A DNA stretch of 11,882 bases, taken from NCBI GenBank assembly GCA_947165335.1, contig CAMVAB010000021.1:1-11882 (forward strand), read 5' to 3'. This document shows positions 6,099 through 11,882 of the stretch, in pieces. Position numbers and translations under genes: made by a program. Within the stretch, counting starts at the first letter, position 1; each line of letters begins with the position of its first letter. This DNA is from an uncultured Pseudomonadota bacterium (GTDB lineage: Bacteria; Pseudomonadota; Alphaproteobacteria; Rs-D84). Under the pieces are notes generated by a model, which was not told the origin of the DNA, did no database searches, and saw only the letters and a list, made by a program, of their open reading frames with translations.

Positions 6099-6935
6099 AT
6101 GCTAGAATTTTATAAAACAACTAAGAAACCGGATATAAAAAAATTGCTTTTTAATGAAAGCGTTGCTCCATATAATGCTTTTTCGGGAACTCTTGTTTTA
6201 ACAAATGAATTGCCACAAATTAAGGAATTAAAAAAATATATTTCAAGTGATACAAAAATTCTGACGGTTTCTGGTTCTGGTGAACAACCATTGTTTTTCA
6301 AAATGTATGGTGCAAAAAATGTTATCACGTTTGATATTTCTTTTACATCATATTTAGTTACATCATTAAAAATGTCTGCTATACAAATTTTCACAACGAA
6401 TACAGAATACAATATGTTTTTAGATGATTTATATACAATAAAAACATTAGATGATTTATCTCAAAAAAAGTATTTATCAAAGGCAGTGCAGAATCTGAAT
6501 GAAGAAAATAAATTTTATATGGAAAAAACAATTCTGTATCAAGATAGACATGGATTGTTGTATCGTAATAGTTCGTGCAATTTTTATTCTTTGAATCAAA
6601 AAGAGTTCGATTTGTTGAGAAAATCACTTAAAACAAATATACCGTTTATTTGGACAGATATTAAAAGATTATACAAAGGAATATATAAAGAAAAATTTGA
6701 TATTATTTATTATTCTAATATTTTAAGTTTCAAAGAATCATCATCATTTAATAAAATTTTGGAAAACGCGAAACAACATTTAACCTCAACTGGTAAATTT
6801 GTTATAACGTTAGAACCGCGCAATCTTGATAAAATACAAAACGCTGTAAAAGATGTCTTTTTAAGGGGTTTTGATGTAAAAATATTACCACAAAAAGAAT
6901 ATTTTCAACAAATGATAGTCCAACCTGTGCGATAA
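6099..6935 (+). CDS. SAM-binding protein, BtaA/DUF3419-like (putative 3-amino-3-carboxypropyl or methyl transferase)
   Basis: The 278-residue product has a Rossmann-like SAM-binding core. Motif I is ILTVSGSGEQ (54-63), then GAKNVITFDIS with acidic Asp79, and LVTSLKMSAIQ (86-96). This run resembles the BtaA/DUF3419 family, which uses SAM as a 3-amino-3-carboxypropyl donor for betaine-lipid head groups. FDIIYYSNILSF (200-211) fits motif IV, and AKQHLTSTGKFVIT (224-237) the following helix and strand. It is shorter than typical BtaA, so an ordinary methyltransferase is possible. The ribosome site AGAGAAGA is weak. The gene is visibly more AT-rich than the arg genes, stands alone between att-like copies 3 and 4, and looks acquired. 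No terminator follows until the hairpin at 7041. The precise substrate is unknown. Confidence 0.6.
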   Translation: MLEFYKTTKKPDIKKLLFNESVAPYNAFSGTLVLTNELPQIKELKKYISSDTKILTVSGSGEQPLFFKMYGAKNVITFDISFTSYLVTSLKMSAIQIFTTNTEYNMFLDDLYTIKTLDDLSQKKYLSKAVQNLNEENKFYMEKTILYQDRHGLLYRNSSCNFYSLNQKEFDLLRKSLKTNIPFIWTDIKRLYKGIYKEKFDIIYYSNILSFKESSSFNKILENAKQHLTSTGKFVITLEPRNLDKIQNAVKDVFLRGFDVKILPQKEYFQQMIVQPVR

Positions 6936-7040
6936 ATACAGTTTCAATCCTATTTTATTTTTTATCTCTTCTATTTCTTGTCCTATTTAGATAAAATCCT
7001 GATAGTAATCGGTTCGCGAATTGCGCAGATAGCACAACCA

Positions 7041-7081
7041 GTAATAGAAAAACACACCCAACGGGTGTATTTTTTTATTAC
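7041..7081 (+). terminator. Terminator-like hairpin T2 (copy B)
   Basis: Identical to the hairpin at 5765-5805: 19-base arms around AAC with core ACACCC/GGGTGT and A/T runs. It lies about 105 nt after the BtaA-like gene's stop and is the first plausible terminator for that transcript. Confidence 0.7.
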
Positions 7082-7203
7082 CAGGGCGGCTGGATGCGCC
7101 AGAGCGAAGCGCATGGCGTATACGAAAATACACAATTAGAAAAATTTTCAAAAATTGAAGTTCACGAGATTTTTTTAATTTTTATTATTGTGTATCGAGG
7201 CGC

Positions 7204-7219
7204 CCAGCTGCCCCAACCA
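7204..7219 (+). repeat. Direct repeat of tRNA-Gln 3' end (att-like copy 4, right boundary)
   Basis: Sixteen bases, CCAGCTGCCCCAACCA, match the tRNA-Gln 3' end. This is the last copy before the arginine operon and marks the right edge of the array. Under the accretion model the hairpin that follows would be the original tRNA-Gln terminator. Confidence 0.85.
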
Positions 7220-7227
7220 AGATAACC

Positions 7228-7254
7228 AACCGTTCGTTTCAGAGCGGTTTTTTC
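7228..7254 (+). terminator. Terminator hairpin T4
   Basis: AACCGTTC (7228-7235) pairs with GAGCGGTT (7242-7249) with one G/T wobble around a six-base loop, and a T6 run follows. It shields the arg operon from upstream transcription. Confidence 0.7.
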
Positions 7255-7347
7255 AATACTTTCTATGGGCGATTTATAAACAGATTGAAACTATCCCCCT
7301 ATGAATACCACACAGCCGCAACAATAAAATAAATATACCCAAAACGC

Positions 7348-7376
7348 TTGACCAAAGTCATATTTTATAGTACAAA
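7348..7376 (+). promoter_or_regulatory. Candidate promoter of the argCJBD operon
   Basis: TTGACC (7348-7353), a 17-nt spacer and TACAAA (7371-7376) match five and four of six consensus positions. The predicted start is about 40 nt before the argC ATG. I see no convincing ArgR box or attenuator in 7255-7420; nothing else stands out there. Confidence 0.5.
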
Positions 7377-7420
7377 ACATCTAAAATCGCTTTTAAAATA
7401 TAAACAGGCGGAGATTTGGT

Positions 7421-8347
7421 ATGAAAAAGATATTTATAGACGGCAGCAAAGGCACAACAGGACTGCGACTTTTCGACCGTCTTTCAGCGCGCACCGATAT
7501 TGAAATTATAACACTTCCAGAAGAGTTTAGAAAATCTCCGGTTGCACGAAAAGAAGCGCTTAATGAATCTGATATCGCTTTTCTTTGTTTGCCTGACGCA
7601 GAAAGCATCGAAGCAGTCAAGATGGTTGAAAACAAAAATACTGTTATCATAGATACTTCAACTGCACACAGAACAAACGATAATTGGGCATACGGGTTCG
7701 CCGAATTGCCAAACCAAGAAGAAAAAATCAGAAATTCAAAAAGAATCGCGAATCCTGGCTGTCATGCCAGTGGATTTATCGCGCTTGTTGCGCCGTTGGT
7801 TCAACAAGGGATAGTATCAACAAATACTATATTATCTTCTTATTCTTTGACTGGATATTCTGGTGGTGGAAAGAAAATGATTGCCGAATATGAATCAAAA
7901 GACAGACCTGCTCTTTTTGATGCACCAAGAATATACGGTCTTTCACAAAATCACAAACATATTCCAGAAATGAAAAAAATTTGTGGTTTAAAAAAAGAAC
8001 CTTTGTTTTCGCCAATTGTTGCCCCCTATTTTGAAGGTATGACAACTGTCGTATTTTTGCCGGCAACAAAAATCAAAGGTAGTATAGAAGATATAAAATA
8101 CATATATAAATCATTGTATACTGACGGGCTTGTCCGTTTTGCAGAAAACAATGATGAAAACGGTTTTTTATCTGCTGCGGCCTTTTCTGACCGCGATGAT
8201 ATGGAAATTTCTGTGTTTGGGAACGAAGAAAGAATTACTCTGGTTTCAAGATTTGATAACCTTGGTAAAGGCGCTTCGGGTTCTGCAATAGAAAATATGA
8301 ATATTGTTATGGGCTTGGCAAAAAATGCTGGCTTGAAAACAAGATAA
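7421..8347 (+). CDS. argC: N-acetyl-gamma-glutamyl-phosphate reductase, short type 2 form
   Basis: ArgC reduces N-acetylglutamyl-5-phosphate with NADPH to the semialdehyde, the third step of arginine synthesis. The 308-residue length and sequence fit the short type 2 family, not the ~340-residue type 1. The NADP-binding loop is IDGSKGTTGLRL (6-17). The catalytic cysteine is Cys114 in NPGCHASG, and the SQNHKHIPEM segment near 175-184 holds the family's conserved histidine. YSGGGKKMI (146-154) is also characteristic. The ATG is preceded by AGGCGGAG. It is the first gene of a four-gene operon; argJ follows after 14 nt. Confidence 0.95.
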   Translation: MKKIFIDGSKGTTGLRLFDRLSARTDIEIITLPEEFRKSPVARKEALNESDIAFLCLPDAESIEAVKMVENKNTVIIDTSTAHRTNDNWAYGFAELPNQEEKIRNSKRIANPGCHASGFIALVAPLVQQGIVSTNTILSSYSLTGYSGGGKKMIAEYESKDRPALFDAPRIYGLSQNHKHIPEMKKICGLKKEPLFSPIVAPYFEGMTTVVFLPATKIKGSIEDIKYIYKSLYTDGLVRFAENNDENGFLSAAAFSDRDDMEISVFGNEERITLVSRFDNLGKGASGSAIENMNIVMGLAKNAGLKTR

Positions 8348-8361
8348 ACAAAGGAAGAGAA

Positions 8362-9576
8362 ATGAAAAAAATAGAAGGTGGCGTATGTGCCCCACAAGGA
8401 TTCAAAGCATCAGGAATTCACTGTGGTGTAAGACCAAACAAAACTAAAAAAGATTTGGCTTTGATTGTCAGTGCGGTGCCTGCAAGTGCAGCGGCTGTTT
8501 ATACGACTAACTTGGTCAAAGGTGCACCATTGATTGTTACAAAGGAAAATCTTAAAGACGGAAAAGCACAAGTTGTGATCTGCAACAGTGGTAATGCAAA
8601 CACTTGCAATGCCAACGGTATTGAAATCGCAGAACAAATGTGTGAACTTATCGCAAACGAACTTAATATTAACAAAAGAGATGTTATTGTCGGGTCAACT
8701 GGTGTAATTGGTCAACCATTAAGTATCGACCCAATAAAAAATGGTATACCTGAACTTGTTGCAAATCTTTCAGATAATGGCAGTCAAATTGCGGCCGCAG
8801 GTATCATGACCACAGATACAAAATTAAAAGAAATCGCACTGGAATTTGAAATCGATGGCGAAACTTGCAGAATTGGTGCTATCGCGAAAGGCAGCGGAAT
8901 GATTCATCCTAATATGGCAACTATGCTCGTGTTCATTACATCTGATGTAAATATTGATTCTGCCCTGCTTCAAAAAGCATTAAGCAACGTTGTCAAAGAT
9001 ACATTCAACATGATTTCAGTAGATGGCGATACATCAACTAATGACACTGTTGCGATTATGGCGAACGGACTTGCGAACAACAAAAAAATTGTTACGGAAA
9101 ACGAAGGGTATAATACATTTGTCCAAGCGCTTTATACTCTGATGACTGATTTGTCTAGAAAAATCGCAAAAGATGGTGAAGGCGCAACAAAACTTCTTGA
9201 ATGTAAAGTTGATGGCGCTGAAACAAAAGATATCGCAAGAACAGTTGCAAAAAGCGTAATTTGTTCATCTCTTACCAAAGCGGCAATGTTTGGTGCTGAT
9301 GCAAACTGGGGTCGTGTACTTTGTGCTATTGGGTACAGTGGCGCCAATGTTGACGTAACAAAAGTTGATGTTTCTTTCAAAAGCGCTGCCGGTAGCATAG
9401 AAGTGTGTAAAAATGGTGCCGGGGTAGATTTTTCAGAAGAAAAAGCAAAAGAAATTTTATTGGAAGACGAAATTGAAATCTTAGTATCTCTGAATTCTGG
9501 AAACGAATCAGCAACCGCATATGGTTGTGATTTAACATACGATTACGTAAAAATTAATGGGGATTACAGAACATGA
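8362..9576 (+). CDS. argJ: Glutamate N-acetyltransferase / ornithine acetyltransferase
   Basis: ArgJ moves the acetyl group from N-acetylornithine to glutamate, closing the acetyl cycle. Bifunctional versions also use acetyl-CoA, which cannot be judged from sequence alone. The 404-residue product is a self-cleaving precursor. GSGMIHPNMATML (about 177-189) holds the Ala-Thr cleavage site, and Thr187 becomes the N-terminal nucleophile of the beta chain. GNANTCN near 77-83, MTTDTKLKE, DGDTSTNDT and the C-terminal NGDYRT are family hallmarks. AAGGAAGAG gives a good ribosome site. The stop overlaps the argB start by ATGA, implying translational coupling. Confidence 0.96.
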   Translation: MKKIEGGVCAPQGFKASGIHCGVRPNKTKKDLALIVSAVPASAAAVYTTNLVKGAPLIVTKENLKDGKAQVVICNSGNANTCNANGIEIAEQMCELIANELNINKRDVIVGSTGVIGQPLSIDPIKNGIPELVANLSDNGSQIAAAGIMTTDTKLKEIALEFEIDGETCRIGAIAKGSGMIHPNMATMLVFITSDVNIDSALLQKALSNVVKDTFNMISVDGDTSTNDTVAIMANGLANNKKIVTENEGYNTFVQALYTLMTDLSRKIAKDGEGATKLLECKVDGAETKDIARTVAKSVICSSLTKAAMFGADANWGRVLCAIGYSGANVDVTKVDVSFKSAAGSIEVCKNGAGVDFSEEKAKEILLEDEIEILVSLNSGNESATAYGCDLTYDYVKINGDYRT

Positions 9577-10463
9577 TAAATTTTTCAAATGCGGAGAGAG
9601 CGGAAGTATTAACTCAGGCACTTCCATATATCAAACGCTATAATGGAAAAGTTGTAGTGGTAAAATATGGCGGTCATGCAATGACTGACGAAGCATTGAA
9701 ACAACAAGTTATGGAAGATATTGCTCTTCTTTGGCTTATTGGTGTTAGGGTTGTTCTTGTTCATGGTGGTGGTCCAGAAATCAATATGCTTATGGAAAGA
9801 CTTGGTCACGTTCCACAATTTATTGATGGATGCAGGGTCACAGATGAGGAAACTATTGAAATAGTTCAGATGGTTCTTGCTGGTAAAGTAAATAAAACTT
9901 TGGTTAATCTTTTGAACAAGAAAGGGGTTAAAGCCATTGGTTTGTCTGGCATGGACGGGAAACTTTTGATGTGTAAAAAGAAAGACGAAAAACTTGGATT
10001 CGTTGGTGATATCGTAAAAGTAAACCCAAAAGTAATTCGTGATGTAATTGAAAAAAATTATATACCTGTGATTTCTACTGTCGGCGCTGACACAAAAGGT
10101 AACCTTTATAATATAAATGGCGATACAGCCGCTGCATATATTGCCGGCGCTTTGAATGCCGAAAGATTGATTATGATGACAGATATCGCAGGAATACTTC
10201 GCGACAAAGACGATCCTTCTACACTTATTAGGAAAATGAACGTTGCTGAGTCTGCGGAATTACACAATTCTGGCATAATTTCTGGCGGAATGATTCCAAA
10301 GGTTGATTGTGCTGTCGAAGCAATAAAAAGCGGCGTTAACAACGTGGTCATTATGGATGGCAGAGTGCCTCATTCAATTCTTATGGAATTGCTAACTAAC
10401 GAAGGCGCAGGAACAATGATTATTAATCAAGGATTAAAAAATGCACGTACAAGAAGCAGATAA
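9573..10463 (+). CDS. argB: Acetylglutamate kinase
   Basis: ArgB phosphorylates N-acetylglutamate with ATP, the second step of the pathway and usually the feedback-controlled one in cyclic (ArgJ) pathways. The 296-residue product belongs to the amino acid kinase family: VVVVKYGGHAM with Lys31, VHGGGPEIN (63-71), CRVTD (87-91), NINGDTAAA (180-188) and MTDIAGIL (202-209). Its N-terminal extension (AERAEVLTQALPYIKRYNGK) is typical of hexameric, arginine-inhibited enzymes, in contrast to the shorter E. coli form, so arginine inhibition is inferred. It overlaps argJ by 4 nt and argD by 23 nt. Confidence 0.96.
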   Translation: MINFSNAERAEVLTQALPYIKRYNGKVVVVKYGGHAMTDEALKQQVMEDIALLWLIGVRVVLVHGGGPEINMLMERLGHVPQFIDGCRVTDEETIEIVQMVLAGKVNKTLVNLLNKKGVKAIGLSGMDGKLLMCKKKDEKLGFVGDIVKVNPKVIRDVIEKNYIPVISTVGADTKGNLYNINGDTAAAYIAGALNAERLIMMTDIAGILRDKDDPSTLIRKMNVAESAELHNSGIISGGMIPKVDCAVEAIKSGVNNVVIMDGRVPHSILMELLTNEGAGTMIINQGLKNARTRSR

Positions 10464-11619
10464 AAAATACATAATATCAACATATAACAGATTTCCTGTA
10501 ACTATCGTTTCAGGCAAGGGTTCTATTGCAGTGGATGAAAACGGAAAAAAATATATTGATATGGGATCTGGTATTGGCGTAACAAGTTTTGGTTATTGCG
10601 ATAACATTTGGCAGGATGCTATCAAAGCACAAATTAGTCTTGTTCAACATACATCTAATCTTTATTATACGGAACCTTGCACAAAATTAGCAGAATTGTT
10701 GATAGAAAAAACAGGAATGTCAAAAGTGTTTTTCTCTAACTCTGGTGCTGAAGCAAACGAATGTGCAATCAAAGCAGCAAGAAAATACGCATCTGAAAAG
10801 AAAGGTAAAGATTGTTATAATATCATCACTCTTTGGAATGGGTTTCATGGTCGTACATTGACAACCCTGGCAGCCACAGGTCAAGAACATTATCATGAAC
10901 TGTTTCAACCATTAACAAGTGGTTTTAAACATGTTCATGTTGGTGATTTGTATGAATTAAAATCAGTTGCACAACCAAACACAACTGCAGCGATCATGAT
11001 TGAATGTATCCAAGGCGAAGGTGGTGTGAACGTTGTTCCACAAAATTACGTTCAAGCCATAGCCGATTACTGCAAAGAAAACGACATATTATTAATTGTA
11101 GATGAAGTACAAGCAGGTAACGGCAGGACGGGCGAATTTTATTCCTATATGAATTATGGTATACAACCAGATATTGTAAGCACTGCCAAAGGTCTTGCAG
11201 GTGGACTTCCTATGGGTGCAACTCTTTTTGGTGAAAAGGTGAAAGATATTTTTGCATTTGGTGATCACGGGTCAACGTTTGGTGGTAATCCTGTTGCAGC
11301 CGCAGCAGCTGTTTCTATTGTTAAAAGAATTGATCAAAAATTACTTCGTGAAGTTAAAACCAAGGGTCAATTTGTGAAAGACTTCTTCAAAGACGATCCT
11401 GATATTGAACAGATATCTGGCATGGGATTAATGATCGGAATAAAACCTAAAAATAAAACCGCCGCTGAAGTTGTCAAGCAATGTATGGAAAACGGCGTGC
11501 TCTGCCTTACCGCTAAAGACAAAGTAAGATTGCTTCCTGCTCTTAATATTCCTTTGGATAATTTGAAAAGTGCACTGGAAGTAATAAAACAATCGTTAGC
11601 GACTTCAAAACAAAGATAA
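10441..11619 (+). CDS. argD: Acetylornithine aminotransferase
   Basis: ArgD is a PLP-dependent class III aminotransferase that turns N-acetylglutamate semialdehyde into N-acetylornithine using glutamate. The 392-residue product has the full set of motifs: SNSGAEANECAIKAARKY (99-116), GFHGRT (134-139), IVDEVQAGNGRTG (219-231, Asp221 for the pyridine nitrogen) and STAKGLAGG with PLP lysine Lys250. GSTFGGNPVAAAAA follows. The start overlaps the last 23 nt of argB in another frame, with AAGGA a few bases upstream, and matches family N-termini. It is the last operon gene, closed by a strong terminator. In some bacteria ArgD also serves lysine synthesis; that cannot be decided here. Confidence 0.95.
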   Translation: MHVQEADKKYIISTYNRFPVTIVSGKGSIAVDENGKKYIDMGSGIGVTSFGYCDNIWQDAIKAQISLVQHTSNLYYTEPCTKLAELLIEKTGMSKVFFSNSGAEANECAIKAARKYASEKKGKDCYNIITLWNGFHGRTLTTLAATGQEHYHELFQPLTSGFKHVHVGDLYELKSVAQPNTTAAIMIECIQGEGGVNVVPQNYVQAIADYCKENDILLIVDEVQAGNGRTGEFYSYMNYGIQPDIVSTAKGLAGGLPMGATLFGEKVKDIFAFGDHGSTFGGNPVAAAAAVSIVKRIDQKLLREVKTKGQFVKDFFKDDPDIEQISGMGLMIGIKPKNKTAAEVVKQCMENGVLCLTAKDKVRLLPALNIPLDNLKSALEVIKQSLATSKQR

Positions 11620-11651
11620 AAATAAAAGCACCTTTGTGGTGCTTTTATTTT
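11619..11651. terminator. Bidirectional intrinsic terminator of the arg operon
   Basis: A perfect 14-bp stem, with core AAAAGCACC/GGTGCTTTT, closes the loop TTTGT and is flanked by A and T runs. It starts at the argD stop codon and touches the stop codon of the convergent hydrolase gene, so it serves both. Confidence 0.9.
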
Positions 11652-11882
11652 AATCAAACAATTTTATATTTTTGAAATTGTCATGTGTTGCATTCGGAAT
11701 TATTTTTATATCTTTCTCGTTTGCCCATGTCTTTGCTAATTCATATGGGACTGTTTCATCGTGTTCACCGATAAAATGTATTTGAGTTATGTTTGGTAAT
11801 TTTTGCATATTCAAAGATTTGTTCAATGGTGCATCATCAAAATATTGTGTCCATTTAACATGATTTAAAACACCTGCTATCG
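11650..11882 (-). CDS. Alpha/beta hydrolase, C-terminal 76 residues only
   Basis: The reading frame enters at the right edge of the window and stops at TAA (11652-11650). The visible residues begin IAGVLNHVKWT and include IHFIGEHDETVP, the strand and loop carrying the catalytic aspartate of alpha/beta hydrolases, and IPNATHDNF, carrying the catalytic histidine before the C-terminus. Spacing between the two fits the fold. The nucleophile elbow lies outside the window. The substrate cannot be inferred. The gene is convergent with argD and shares its terminator. Confidence 0.75.
   Translation of the reverse strand, partial: IAGVLNHVKWTQYFDDAPLNKSLNMQKLPNITQIHFIGEHDETVPYELAKTWANEKDIKIIPNATHDNFKNIKLFD

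Larger units (their letters stand above)
5560..7219. mobile_element. Array of small elements flanked by repeats of the tRNA-Gln 3' end
   Basis: The tRNA-Gln 3' end (core CCAGCTGCCCCAACCA, first at 5544-5559) recurs in the same orientation at 5749-5764, 5927-5942 and 7204-7219. Each copy is followed at once by an unrelated hairpin terminator (5557, 5765, 5943 and 7228). This is the pattern expected when site-specific integration at a tRNA 3' end repeatedly replaces the end and its terminator. The intervals are 205, 178 and 1277 bp. Only the last holds a gene. No integrase, transposase or excisionase is visible, so the array is nonautonomous or a remnant. Tandem partial duplication of tRNA genes is an alternative. 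Confidence 0.6.
7041..7219. repeat. 179-bp dispersed element, copy B
   Basis: Second copy of the element at 5765-5942. Identity with copy A starts at CAACCA (7035-7040), but the preceding bases do not match the tRNA-Gln 3' end. The outer stem is 7084-7093 with 7204-7213 (one G/T pair). Arm one is CGCCA/TGGCG (7097-7101 with 7114-7118), where copy A has GGCCA/TGGCC. In the long arm a C-G pair of copy A (5870/5900) becomes T-A (7146/7177). These double changes keep pairing intact. Confidence 0.75.

Noticed and set aside
5745..7219. Integron-like cassette array with attC sites
   Set aside because: Tandem modules with folded ends are suggestive, but I find no paired RYYYAAC...GTTRRRY ends in the right places and no integron integrase, and the repeat is plainly the tRNA 3' end.
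5540..7219. CRISPR array
   Set aside because: Only four tRNA-derived repeats with very unequal spacing; no regular repeat-spacer pattern and no cas genes.
7255..7420. ArgR operator or riboswitch before argC
   Set aside because: No paired ArgR-box-like palindrome and no riboswitch-like fold can be recognised by eye.

Overview
The window looks like an AT-rich Gram-negative chromosome, most likely a host-associated alphaproteobacterium. This is inferred from four things: a classical type Va autotransporter with signal peptide and C-terminal beta-barrel, a DUF374-type lysophospholipid acyltransferase, a short (type 2) ArgC, and tRNA genes that encode their CCA. No rRNA or other taxonomic marker is present, so the assignment is tentative.

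Layout. Positions 1-69 are the 3' part of a tRNA-Leu(UAG). A DUF374 acyltransferase gene (103-858, +) follows and ends in a strong hairpin terminator. Convergent to it on the minus strand are an aminoglycoside/choline-kinase-like phosphotransferase gene (1005-1715) and, upstream of that, a 1175-residue autotransporter gene (1815-5342). The autotransporter's terminator overlaps the phosphotransferase's promoter. Next comes a tRNA-Gln(CUG) gene (5486-5559, +) with a near-consensus promoter.

The unusual part is 5560-7219, directly behind tRNA-Gln. The 3' end of that tRNA (core CCAGCTGCCCCAACCA) recurs as a direct repeat at 5749-5764, 5927-5942 and 7204-7219. A different hairpin terminator sits right after each of the four copies, counting the tRNA itself. 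Between the copies lie two short noncoding modules of about 205 and 178 bp. Both have the order terminator hairpin, predicted three-way junction, tRNA 3' end. The third stretch carries one gene with its own promoter (6099-6935, a SAM-binding BtaA/DUF3419-like protein) and a second copy of the 178-bp module (7041-7219). The two copies of this module differ by compensatory changes in two stems. I read this as an array of small elements accreted at the tRNA-Gln 3' end. No integrase is encoded, so any mobility would have to be supplied in trans or be extinct.

Positions 7348-11651 are an ordinary arginine/ornithine biosynthesis operon, argC-argJ-argB-argD. It has one candidate promoter, tight or overlapping junctions and a perfect 14-bp terminator hairpin. 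Together the four enzymes convert N-acetylglutamate to N-acetylornithine, and ArgJ recycles the acetyl group to release ornithine. The window ends inside a convergent alpha/beta-hydrolase gene (minus strand, C-terminal 76 residues only).
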